Shown piece by piece: positions 1 to 6,389 of a stretch of DNA of 11,263 bases. The stretch is from Syntrophaceae bacterium (GTDB taxonomy: Bacteria > Desulfobacterota > Syntrophia > Syntrophales > UBA5619): positions 1 through 11,263 of the forward strand of contig JAHFBU010000024.1 in the NCBI GenBank assembly GCA_023249795.1, read 5' to 3'. Position numbers and translations under genes: made by a program. The first letter of the stretch is position 1. The number at the start of each line of letters is the position of its first letter. The notes beneath the pieces are model-generated. The model worked only from the letters and a program-made list of their open reading frames with translations. It ran no database searches and had not been told where the DNA came from.

Positions 1-600
1 GGGGAGATCCTGCAATATTTCGGGGGTTGGACCTACGTCCTGGTCTTCCTCATCGTTTTCTGCGAAACGGGGCTCGTCGTGACACCGATCCTGCCGGGGG
101 ATTCTCTCCTCTTCGGGCTCGGGGCCTTCGCGGCCAACCCTTCCCTCAAGGGACCGCTTGAGGTGGAGTGGCTCTTCATCTCGCTTTCCATCGCAGCCAT
201 CGCCGGTGATACGGTCAATTACGCCGCCGGCCGCTATATCGGGCCGAAGGTCTTCCAGCGCGAGGATGGCCGCTTTTTCAAGAGGACCTATCTGGAGAGA
301 ACCCACCAATTCTATGAAAAGCACGGCGGTAAGACGATCATCATCGCCCGCTTCATGCCGATCATCCGGACCTTCGCCCCTTTCGTCGCCGGAATCGGCC
401 GGATGACCTATTCGCGGTTCATCGTCTACAACGTCGTCGGCGGTGTCTCCTGGATCGCCCTGTTCATCTTCGGGGGGTATTATTTCGGGAATCTTCCGCT
501 GATAAAAAACAATTTCACGCTGGTCATCATTGCCATCGTCATCCTTTCCGTCCTGCCCGCGGTGATCGAATATTTCCGCCATCGGTACGAGACGGCCTGA
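1..600 (+). CDS. DedA family membrane protein (5' end missing)
   Basis: The reading frame is open from base 1, so the start lies upstream; 199 residues are visible of a family usually near 200-220, so only a few N-terminal residues are missing. The frame opens GEILQYFGGWTYVLVFLIVF, then CETGLVVTPILPGDSLLF, the DedA signature (Glu/Thr-Gly followed by Pro-Gly-Asp-Ser re-entrant region). The later segment FMPIIRTFAPFVAGIGRMTY carries the conserved Arg-Thr-Phe-Pro-like loop. Several hydrophobic spans follow, ending with a cytoplasmic basic tail (YFRHRYETA). DedA proteins are inner-membrane proteins; some are undecaprenyl-phosphate or phospholipid flippases, which is family knowledge and not shown here. 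An internal GTG at 79 could be mis-called as a start, but it would cut off the first membrane segment and half the signature. The next gene begins 46 bp downstream on the same strand. Confidence 0.93.
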   Translation, partial: GEILQYFGGWTYVLVFLIVFCETGLVVTPILPGDSLLFGLGAFAANPSLKGPLEVEWLFISLSIAAIAGDTVNYAAGRYIGPKVFQREDGRFFKRTYLERTHQFYEKHGGKTIIIARFMPIIRTFAPFVAGIGRMTYSRFIVYNVVGGVSWIALFIFGGYYFGNLPLIKNNFTLVIIAIVILSVLPAVIEYFRHRYETA

Positions 601-646
601 CGAAAACGAATGTATGGCAGCGGTCATTGATTGCACTGGAGGAAAC

Positions 647-1516
647 ATGAAACCGATTCAAAGGGTCTTAAGCCTTCTTCTCATCTTCTGCCTGTGGTTG
701 ATCCCGATCGTCGCGGCGGCTTCCGGCGACAAGAGCATCATCAAGATCGGCAGCGATGTGACGATCGAGGAGGGACAGAGGGTCGGCAGCGTGGTCGCCA
801 TCGGCGGCCAGATCACGGTGGACGGCGCCGTTGAGAAGAGCGTGACCGCGATCGGCGGATCGGTGGTCCTGACCAAGACGGCCGTTGTGAAGGGGAATGT
901 CTTCTCCCTGGGCGGAGTCATCGTCATGGCAAGAGACGCGGAGGTTCTCGGGAACCTGACGGAGATCAACTCCGATAACCTTTATGAAACCCTGGCAACC
1001 GCACTGAGCAGCGAGTGGGAAGGGTGGTCCTGGATCTTCGCCGTCATCTCGCTCTCCATCTTCCTCGTCATCCTGTTTCTGGCCCTCCTGATTGCCGCCC
1101 TTCTGCCGAAGCCGGTTCGCGTCATCTCGGAGACGATCCGCCAAAACACCTTCAAGGTCATCCTCAGCGGAATCCTGGGTCTCGTCCTGATCGCTCCGCT
1201 GGCGCTGCTTCTGACCATCTCGGTGGTGGGCATCGCCCTGATCCCGCTGGAGGTGATCTTCGTCGTCTGTTCGGTGCTCTTCGGCTTTATCGCCGTTGGA
1301 CGGTTCGTCGGCGCCCGGTTCCTCCACCTTCTCAGAAAGCCCGAACCGGGGATCGTCCGGGAAACCTTCTGGGGGCTGGTCATCCTCTGGATGGTCGGCT
1401 GGATTCCCTACGTCGGCTGGATGGTCAAGGCGATCGCGCTCGTGATCGGTCTGGGCGCCACGCTGGTCAGCCGTTTCGGAACCCGTCAGGATGTGACGCA
1501 CGTGCCCCCGGCGTGA
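647..1516 (+). CDS. Exported beta-repeat (bactofilin-like) protein with C-terminal membrane segments
   Basis: 289 residues. ATG 647 is preferred over the in-frame ATG 614 because GGAGG sits at 638-642, five bases upstream, and because it puts a signal peptide right at the N terminus (residues 1-25, MKPIQRV then a hydrophobic core ending VAAAS). Residues about 34-104 contain three to four imperfect 17-19 residue repeats (SVVAIGGQITVDGAV, SVTAIGGSVVLTKTAVV, NVFSLGGVIVMARDAEV) typical of a right- or left-handed beta-helix such as the polymer-forming/bactofilin fold. After a short polar linker come hydrophobic spans at about 128-153, 169-192, 194-218 and 241-275. The repeat part is predicted outside the cytoplasm and the rest in the membrane. 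I do not recognise a specific function; similar proteins are annotated as polymer-forming cytoskeletal or hypothetical membrane proteins. Position after dedA suggests co-transcription and an envelope role (inference). Confidence 0.85.
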   Translation: MKPIQRVLSLLLIFCLWLIPIVAAASGDKSIIKIGSDVTIEEGQRVGSVVAIGGQITVDGAVEKSVTAIGGSVVLTKTAVVKGNVFSLGGVIVMARDAEVLGNLTEINSDNLYETLATALSSEWEGWSWIFAVISLSIFLVILFLALLIAALLPKPVRVISETIRQNTFKVILSGILGLVLIAPLALLLTISVVGIALIPLEVIFVVCSVLFGFIAVGRFVGARFLHLLRKPEPGIVRETFWGLVILWMVGWIPYVGWMVKAIALVIGLGATLVSRFGTRQDVTHVPPA

Positions 1517-1556
1517 AAAAAAGCCTTTGCTCTCGGGGAGATCTTTGTCAGCCATT

Positions 1557-1584
1557 TTGGTTGCAAATTCAAAGCACCTATTAT
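1557..1584 (+). promoter_or_regulatory. Possible sigma-70 promoter for glmM
   Basis: TTGGTT (1557-1562), a 16 bp gap and TATTAT (1579-1584) lie 30 bp upstream of the glmM start in a locally AT-richer patch. The -10 is a 5/6 match but the -35 is weak (3/6). The 97 bp gap after the previous gene is long enough to hold a promoter. Tentative. Confidence 0.35.
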
Positions 1585-1613
1585 AAAAGCGTCGATCCTT
1601 TTTGAGGAAAATG

Positions 1614-2972
1614 ATGGGCAGATTATTCGGTACCGATGGGATTCGCGGGGTGGCGAACGAATACCCGATGACGGCGGAAATGGCCATGAACATCGGGCGG
1701 GCCACGGCGCATCTCTTCAAAAAAAGAGGGCACACCCCCGCGATCGTGGTCGGCAAGGACACCCGCCTCTCCGGCTACATGCTGGAGAATGCGATGGTCT
1801 CCGGGATCTGTTCCATGGGCGTCAACGCCATCATGGTCGGCGTGATCCCCACGCCGGGGATTGCCTTTCTCACCGGCAGCATGAGGGCCGATGCGGGCAT
1901 TGTCATCTCCGCCTCCCACAACCCCTTTCAGGACAACGGCATCAAGATCTTCGGCGGCGAGGGGTTCAAGCTTCCCGATGAGACGGAAGCGGCCATCGAG
2001 GAGATGATCTTCGCCAACAACCTCCACACCCTTCACCCCTCTCCAACGGAGCTGGGAAAGGCCTACCGCATGGAGGACGCCCGGGGCCGTTACATCGTCT
2101 TTCTGAAACATTCCTTCCCGAAGGAATACTCCCTGGAGGGAACCCGAATCGTCCTGGACTGCTCCCACGGCGCCACCTATCGGGTCGCACCGGAAACCTT
2201 TGCCGAGCTGGGCGCCGAGGTGTCCACCCTCTTCGACAAACCGAACGGCAGGAACATTAATGACCGCTGCGGCTCCCAGCATCCGGAGGTCCTTGCGGAG
2301 GAGGTCCGGAAGACCGGGGCGGACGTGGGGTTCGCCTTCGACGGCGACGGGGACCGGCTGATTGCGGTGGATGAAACGGGAACGGTGCTGACCGGAGACC
2401 AGATTCTGGCCGTCTGTGCCGCCGTCATGAAGAAGGAGGGCAGCCTCGCCAACAACCTCGTCGTCCGGACGGTAATGAGCAACCTCGGGCTCGGCGTCGC
2501 GCTCCGGTCGCTTCAAATAGACTCGGTCATGACGAGGGTCGGCGACCGGTATGTCCTCGAGGAGATGCAGGCCCGCGGGGCGATGATCGGCGGCGAGGAT
2601 TCCGGCCATCTGATCTTTCTGCGGCATCACACGACGGGGGACGGGATCATCACCGCCCTCCAGGTGGCGGCGGCCATGAAACGGGAAGGGAAACCGCTTT
2701 CTGAACTCGCAAAGATCATGAAGGTCTTCCCCCAGGCGCTGATCAACGTGGACGTCCACTCGCGGCCGGAGATCGAGAGCATCCCCGAAATCACGGACGC
2801 CATACGGGAAGTGGAGCGGAAATTGGGGGACCAGGGCCGGGTTCTGGTCCGCTATTCGGGAACCCAGAACATGTGCAGGGTGATGGTGGAAGGGCCGTCG
2901 CAGGAGGAAACCGACGCCTGCTGCCGCCGGATCGCGGAAGTTGTGGAAAAAAATCTAAACAAAGGAGATTGA
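1614..2972 (+). CDS. glmM: Phosphoglucosamine mutase GlmM
   Basis: 452 residues, the normal length. GlmM converts glucosamine-6-phosphate to glucosamine-1-phosphate in the cytoplasm, on the way to UDP-GlcNAc for peptidoglycan and lipopolysaccharide. The four alpha-phosphohexomutase signatures are present: N-terminal GRLFGTDGIRG; the catalytic serine loop ISASHNPFQDNGIKIF (Ser101, phosphoserine in the active form); the Mg-binding loop AFDGDGDR; the sugar-recognition loop GGEDSGH; and the C-terminal phosphate-binding loop RYSGTQNMCRVMVEG (a Gln where many members have Glu). ATG 1614 is chosen because GAGG at 1604-1607 has a better spacing to it than to ATG 1611, and it gives the classic MG(R/K)LFGTDGIRG start; TTG 1602 only extends the frame through the ribosome-binding site. 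The gene ends one base before the HesB-like gene, so the two are surely co-transcribed. Confidence 0.97.
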   Translation: MGRLFGTDGIRGVANEYPMTAEMAMNIGRATAHLFKKRGHTPAIVVGKDTRLSGYMLENAMVSGICSMGVNAIMVGVIPTPGIAFLTGSMRADAGIVISASHNPFQDNGIKIFGGEGFKLPDETEAAIEEMIFANNLHTLHPSPTELGKAYRMEDARGRYIVFLKHSFPKEYSLEGTRIVLDCSHGATYRVAPETFAELGAEVSTLFDKPNGRNINDRCGSQHPEVLAEEVRKTGADVGFAFDGDGDRLIAVDETGTVLTGDQILAVCAAVMKKEGSLANNLVVRTVMSNLGLGVALRSLQIDSVMTRVGDRYVLEEMQARGAMIGGEDSGHLIFLRHHTTGDGIITALQVAAAMKREGKPLSELAKIMKVFPQALINVDVHSRPEIESIPEITDAIREVERKLGDQGRVLVRYSGTQNMCRVMVEGPSQEETDACCRRIAEVVEKNLNKGD

Positions 2973-2973
2973 T

Positions 2974-3297
2974 ATGTTTTCCGTGTCTGAAAAAGCGAGT
3001 GAGATGATCAAGGAATTTCTCAAGGATCAAAAAGAGACCCCCTCCATCCGGATTTTCATTCAGGAGGGCGGTTGCTCGGGCCCCTCTCTGGGCATGGCTC
3101 TGGACGAGTCAAAGGAGAACGACGAGGTATTCGAAGACCGGGGGGTCACCTTCCTGATTGAAAAGGAACTCTTTGAAATGGCCAAGCCGATCGCGGTGGA
3201 ATTCATCACCACGCCGCGGGGAAGCGGGTTCAAGCTGAACTCCAGCATGGTTCAGGAAGGCGGCGGCTGCGGATCCTGCGGCGGATCCTGCGGATGA
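2974..3297 (+). CDS. HesB/IscA-like iron-sulfur protein
   Basis: 107 residues with a strong ribosome-binding site (AAAGGAG at 2961-2967). The fold is that of the A-type carrier family (IscA/HesB/ErpA): VSEKASEMIKEFL start, IRIFIQEGGCSGPSLGMALDE core with Cys34, and a Cys-rich C terminus GGGCGSCGGSCG (Cys99, Cys102, Cys106). Canonical IscA proteins have CxGC at the end; this longer CGSCGGSC tail and the GGCSGPSLG block fit the HesB-like branch common in anaerobic deltaproteobacteria, some of which I recall as selenoproteins. Here the key codon is TGC, so cysteine. The likely role is carrying or sensing Fe-S clusters or metal; the exact partner is unknown. It follows glmM by one base, an arrangement without an obvious metabolic reason. 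A 15 bp hairpin begins 10 bases after the stop. Confidence 0.85.
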   Translation: MFSVSEKASEMIKEFLKDQKETPSIRIFIQEGGCSGPSLGMALDESKENDEVFEDRGVTFLIEKELFEMAKPIAVEFITTPRGSGFKLNSSMVQEGGGCGSCGGSCG

Positions 3298-3299
3298 CT

Positions 3300-3365
3300 A
3301 AGGCATCGGGGATATGATGCGGAAGCCCGCAGGGATCGCATCATGTCCCCGGAAGCAATTTATGC
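3300..3365 (+). repeat. REP-like palindromic repeat, copy 1
   Basis: A hairpin with arms GGGGATATGATGCG (3308-3321) and CGCATCATGTCCCC (3337-3350): 13 Watson-Crick pairs plus one G-T pair around a 15-base loop. One extra C-G pair can form outside. The element matches 4432-4487 at 46 of 56 ungapped positions, and similarity continues into the 3' flank (GGAAGCAATTTATGC versus GGAATACTTATGC). It lies between the HesB-like gene and the TPR gene and reaches into the TPR start codon. There is no T-run after the stem, so it is not a standard intrinsic terminator, though it could slow transcription or protect mRNA ends. Confidence 0.8.
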
Positions 3366-4339
3366 ATTCCTTAACAGCCGAAGCCCCCATCCTCTTCGAT
3401 CGGAACCGCGCCGACGACCTGATGAAATCGGGATGCCCCGCCGAGGCGGTTCACATCTATCGCGGACTGGTTGAAGCACGGCCGGATGAGGATTCGCACC
3501 TCCTCGCCCTGGCCTGGGCGCTTCACGACAGCGGGCAAACGGCGGAAGCCGCCGCTTGTTTTGAACAACTTTTCCGGAAGGAACTCGCGCGCAACCTCTT
3601 CTCCGGCTTTGCCTACGATGAGCTCGTCCGGATTTACCGGGAGGGGAAAAACGGGGAGGCCCTGGTCTCGGTTTGCGAGCGGGCCGCGGCCGCCCAACCG
3701 GAGGATATCGGGATCCTTCAAACACTGGGAGAGGCTTACCTCTCGGCGGGGAATGCCGCTCAGGCGTTGCGGATATTTGAAAAACTGGTCGAGAGCGAAC
3801 CCGATGCGCCGGAGCGCCGCTGTTCCCTCGGCGATGCCCTTCTATCCATGGGCGATTTTGTCCGGGCTAAGGCGGAATATAACCGGGCGGCGGAGATCGA
3901 CCCCGCGGCTGAAACCACTTTTTTCAGCCGCCTGGCGGACGGCCTTCTTCGTGCCGGCGATGCCGAAGGGGCAAAGGCTGCTTGGGAAAAGTGCCTCGCG
4001 GCACGTTCCGATGAGCCCCTGTTCTGGATGGGACTCGGCGATTGCCTGGCCGATCTGGGGGAACCGGTCGCCTCCGAGGATGCCTATAGCCGGGCCGCGG
4101 ATCTTCACCTCGAGACCGCGGGAAGCTGCTGGTATCGTCTGGGCAACCTCTTCACAAAAAAAGGCCTCCACGCCCATGCGGTGGAAGCCTTCACGAAAGC
4201 CATTGTCATTGATCCCGGAAACCCTCTCCATCTCCTGCGCTTGGCCGCTTCTCATGCGGCTTCGGGTCAGGACGGTCTTGCCGCCTCCGTCCTGCGTAGG
4301 TTGGAGGCGCTGAAACCCACTCCCTCTACCGGCAGCTGA
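3362..4339 (+). CDS. Tetratricopeptide-repeat protein
   Basis: 325 residues, almost entirely TPR helices. About nine 34-residue units can be seen, from roughly 12-45, 46-79, 82-115, 116-149, 150-183, 187-216, 219-252, 256-289 to 290-319. The clearest are PEDIGILQTLGEAYLSAGNA and YRLGNLFTKKGLHAHAVEAF followed by IDPGNP. There is no signal peptide, membrane span or catalytic domain, so it is probably a cytoplasmic protein-protein adaptor; the partner is not evident. ATG 3362 is chosen because the in-frame ATGs at 3314 and 3317 lie inside the hairpin arm with no ribosome-binding site, whereas GGAAG at 3351-3355 is six bases before 3362. Both that site and the start codon belong to the palindromic repeat. 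The gene is bracketed by two direct copies of the repeat and faces the pil operon tail-to-tail. Confidence 0.85.
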   Translation: MHSLTAEAPILFDRNRADDLMKSGCPAEAVHIYRGLVEARPDEDSHLLALAWALHDSGQTAEAAACFEQLFRKELARNLFSGFAYDELVRIYREGKNGEALVSVCERAAAAQPEDIGILQTLGEAYLSAGNAAQALRIFEKLVESEPDAPERRCSLGDALLSMGDFVRAKAEYNRAAEIDPAAETTFFSRLADGLLRAGDAEGAKAAWEKCLAARSDEPLFWMGLGDCLADLGEPVASEDAYSRAADLHLETAGSCWYRLGNLFTKKGLHAHAVEAFTKAIVIDPGNPLHLLRLAASHAASGQDGLAASVLRRLEALKPTPSTGS

Positions 4340-4372
4340 CAGCCTGTCGAAAAGTATCTATTATGGGTTGAT

Positions 4373-4430
4373 CAAAAAAATGGCCGGATGCAAGGCCCCC
4401 CGATATCCTGAGCCGTGAGGCGCGCTTTTT
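4373..4430 (-). repeat. Truncated inverted copy of the MITE-like repeat
   Basis: The segment reads GCAAGGC, then TCCTGAG, then GTGAGGCGCGC. The reverse complement of 5097-5136 contains the same order: GCAAGGCGCGC, ATCCTTGAGG, AGTGAGGCGTAC. Roughly three quarters of positions match with two small gaps. The copy stops at about the middle hairpin of the full element and runs directly into the second REP-like palindrome, suggesting truncation there. It lies in the convergent gap between the TPR gene and the receiver-like gene; no clear terminator was found in that gap. Confidence 0.6.
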
Positions 4431-4431
4431 A

Positions 4432-4495
4432 AAGGCTTCGGGGACATGTTCCGGAAGCGCGAAGGGATCGGAGCATGTCACCGGAATACTTATGC
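4432..4495 (+). repeat. REP-like palindromic repeat, copy 2
   Basis: Arms GGGGACATGTTCCG (4440-4453) and CGGAGCATGTCACC (4469-4482) form 12 Watson-Crick pairs, one G-T pair and one G-A mismatch around a 15-base loop nearly identical to that of copy 1 (GAAGCGCGAAGGGAT versus GAAGCCCGCAGGGAT). Relative to copy 1 the stem has a full G-C to C-G swap and an A-T to T-G change on both arms, so pairing has been kept while sequence drifted. Its 3' end overlaps the stop codon of the minus-strand receiver-like gene. Confidence 0.8.
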
Positions 4496-5005
4496 CTTGC
4501 CCATCTTCTGCAGCGTCTCCTGAAAAATATGGTAGAAGACCCTGTTGTCGGCGACACCCTGCTTGATGATCGTTCCGACATCCCCGATGTTCTTGAGGTT
4601 GATGACGAGATTGACGCTCCGGTTGAAAGCGGCCATGTTGTCCGTCGTCCGGTATTTCTCGCTGACCAGCGCCACAAAGAACCGCCGCCGCGTCGTCATG
4701 TTCAGGTTTTCCAGATACTCGAGGACGTCATTCGTATCCGGATCCGTCATGTCGAAGCGTTCGTTTACAACCACGAGGTCGAAGAGATGAAACCGCATCG
4801 CCTTGAGGGCGTCCTTGGCCTTTTCCGCCGTTGTGATCTGGTAGCCCAGCTCCTTGAGGCTGCCGCTGATCTTCTCCCGGACGGACGGATCGGGTTCACA
4901 GACCAGGGCGGTCTCCCCTCCCTCTCCCACGAAGTCGAACGGTTTATCTCCGGCGTCATACCCTTCCGACGCCACCTCATTTAAAAGGGCCTTCTGCTCT
5001 TCCAT
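4490..5005 (-). CDS. Degenerate response-regulator receiver protein
   Basis: 171 residues: a short N-terminal extension (about 1-30) and one receiver-like domain (about 31-155) with no output domain, then a helical tail. Beta-1 reads ETALVCEPDPSVREKI, where the usual Asp-Asp pair is reduced to Glu37-Pro38. Beta-3 reads FDLVVVNERF, placing Asn81 at the phosphoacceptor Asp position. Ser115 (VALVSEKY) and Lys138 (VINLKNI) match the conserved Thr/Ser and Lys. Phosphorylation in the normal way is therefore unlikely, and the protein may act as a constitutive or ligand-driven adaptor (inference). It is the last gene of the pilT operon, so a role in pilus retraction control is probable but unproven. 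The start ATG 5005 follows GAGGGGA at 5012-5018 (read on the minus strand), seven bases upstream. The stop codon overlaps REP-like copy 2. Confidence 0.8.
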   Translation of the reverse strand: MEEQKALLNEVASEGYDAGDKPFDFVGEGGETALVCEPDPSVREKISGSLKELGYQITTAEKAKDALKAMRFHLFDLVVVNERFDMTDPDTNDVLEYLENLNMTTRRRFFVALVSEKYRTTDNMAAFNRSVNLVINLKNIGDVGTIIKQGVADNRVFYHIFQETLQKMGKA

Positions 5006-5036
5006 GTGCGTCCCCTCTCATCAGAATCTTCTTGTC

Positions 5037-5157
5037 GGTTTCGTAAAAAGTCCGGATGCTGCGTTGCGCGTCACCTTTCGTCGTTGCAGCGTACGCCAAG
5101 GTACGCCTCACTCCTCAAGGATTTGCGCGCCTTGCCTGCGGAGCTTATTACGAAGCC
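5037..5157. repeat. MITE-like inverted-repeat element in the pil operon
   Basis: The ends are imperfect inverted repeats: GGTTTCGTAAAAAGTCCG at 5037-5054 and CGGAGCTTATTACGAAGCC at 5139-5157, whose reverse complement reads GGCTTCGTAATAAGCTCCG. In the middle is a perfect hairpin GCGTAC-GCCAAG-GTACGC (5089-5106). No coding potential is evident. It fills most of the 170 bp gap between the second pil ATPase gene and the receiver-like gene. The pattern (TTTTTACGAA ends, central GTACGC hairpin, GATTTGCGCGCCTTGC) resembles a dispersed repeat I recall from deltaproteobacterial genomes; that link is from memory. Confidence 0.7.
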
Positions 5158-5175
5158 GCCCCGGATTTAAGGTTT

Positions 5176-6351
5176 TTAGAATCTTCTCGCCGGTTTGCCG
5201 TAGCTCGTGTCCACCTCGAGTTTGCCGAGATCCGTCGTGGACTCTCCCTTGGCGCTCTTGACGCTGTCGATGCCGCGGCCGACGATCCCCTTGTTGGAGG
5301 CGTAGGCCTTTGCGGTCTCCTCGCTGACCTGTCCCTTGCTGAAGAGTTCGACGATGTAGTCATCGAAGGTGATCATCCCGAAGGCCTTCCCGGCCTGGAT
5401 GATCTCGTAATAGGTCTTCCCCTCCGACTCGCCGTGAAGGATGGTGTCCTTCACCCGAAGGTTCGATCCCATGACCTCAAAGGCGGCGACGCGACCGCCG
5501 CCTTCCTTGGGGAGGAGGCGCTGGCAGACGATCCAGCGGACCGTATCGGCCAGCCGGATCCGGACCTGGGTCTCCTCTTCAGTGGAGAACATGCCGAGGA
5601 TGCGGTTGATGGTCTGGCCGGCGTCCACCGTATGGAGGGTGCTCAAGACCAGATGGCCCGTCTCGGCGGCGGAGAGGCCGATCTCGACCGTCTCCCTATC
5701 CCGCATCTCGCCGACGAGGATCACCTTCGGCGCCTGGCGCAGGGCCGCGCGAAGGCCGCTGGCGAAGGTATCGAAGTCGTTCCCCATCTCCCGCTGGTTG
5801 AAGGTGGCCATCTTGTGGGGATGGGAAAACTCGACCGGGTCTTCGAGCGTGACGATGTGAACCGACTTATGCTCATTGATCTCATTGAGAAGAGCCGCGA
5901 GCGACGTTGACTTGCCGCTTCCCGTCGCGCCGGTGACCAGGATGATCCCGTTCTTCTCCTCGGCCATCTTGTGAAAAGCCTCGGGGAGGTTCATGTCCTG
6001 AAAGGTGGGGATTCGGGTTTCCAGTTTGCGCAGGACGATGGAGTAGTTTCCCCGCTGGGAAAAGATGTTCACGCGGAAGCGGGCCTTGCCCGGAAGTTCG
6101 TAGGAGGAGTCGCACGACCCATGGGAAAGCAAAATCTCCGTCAGCCGCCGGTCCTGATTGATCAGATTGAGGGCGAAAATCTCCGACTGGAAGGGGGTCA
6201 GTTTCTGAACCGGCGGTTCAAGATCCACGCCGATGAGCTGTCCCGAACTCTCCACCTGAAAGGGTTTCCCGACCGTGATGTTCAGATCCGACACGTTCTT
6301 GTGGGAATCGAGCATCTTTCCCAGGATAAAATCGATCTCCTGTTTCCTCAT
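5176..6351 (-). CDS. PilT/PilU-family type IV pilus retraction ATPase
   Basis: 391 residues. A hexameric AAA-like secretion ATPase of the cytoplasmic membrane face that drives pilus retraction. Seen motifs: Walker A GATGSGKST (141-149), Asp box TLEDPVEF (168-175), Walker B VILVGEMRD (210-218) and His box STLHT (237-241). Two traits point to the PilU side of the family: RQAPKVILVGEMRDRET, and loss of the AIRNLIRE retraction motif, here NLRVKDTI (297-304). The C-terminal 35 residues form an extra polar tail ending KPARRF. ATG 6351 is chosen because AGGAGG lies eight bases upstream and the protein begins like its paralog; the frame extends another 96 codons upstream, but only as a shadow of pilT. 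It is 38 bp downstream of pilT, so co-transcribed. PilU-like ATPases usually need PilT as a partner (family knowledge). Confidence 0.92.
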   Translation of the reverse strand: MRKQEIDFILGKMLDSHKNVSDLNITVGKPFQVESSGQLIGVDLEPPVQKLTPFQSEIFALNLINQDRRLTEILLSHGSCDSSYELPGKARFRVNIFSQRGNYSIVLRKLETRIPTFQDMNLPEAFHKMAEEKNGIILVTGATGSGKSTSLAALLNEINEHKSVHIVTLEDPVEFSHPHKMATFNQREMGNDFDTFASGLRAALRQAPKVILVGEMRDRETVEIGLSAAETGHLVLSTLHTVDAGQTINRILGMFSTEEETQVRIRLADTVRWIVCQRLLPKEGGGRVAAFEVMGSNLRVKDTILHGESEGKTYYEIIQAGKAFGMITFDDYIVELFSKGQVSEETAKAYASNKGIVGRGIDSVKSAKGESTTDLGKLEVDTSYGKPARRF

Positions 6352-6389
6352 CGTTTTCCTCCTCGAAAAATATCGGTATCCCCGGTCTT

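Noticed and set aside
668..1762. Long minus-strand open frame (364 codons)
   Set aside because: It lies antisense to the beta-repeat membrane protein gene, has highly polar Asp/Arg/Gln-rich low-complexity composition typical of antisense frames in GC-rich DNA, and matches no family.
1623..2759. Long minus-strand open frame (378 codons) inside glmM
   Set aside because: It is antisense to glmM, which is certain from four family signatures, and has shadow-frame composition rich in Gly, Asp, His and Arg.
3295..3297. TGA of the HesB-like gene as a selenocysteine codon
   Set aside because: The frame after it is Arg/Pro-rich with no family similarity, and the conserved Cys positions are already encoded by TGC. 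The following hairpin is explained by the REP-like repeat.
5056..5910. Plus-strand open frame (284 codons) across the MITE-like element and PilU-like gene
   Set aside because: It is antisense to a clear ATPase gene and begins inside a repeat; no recognisable domain.
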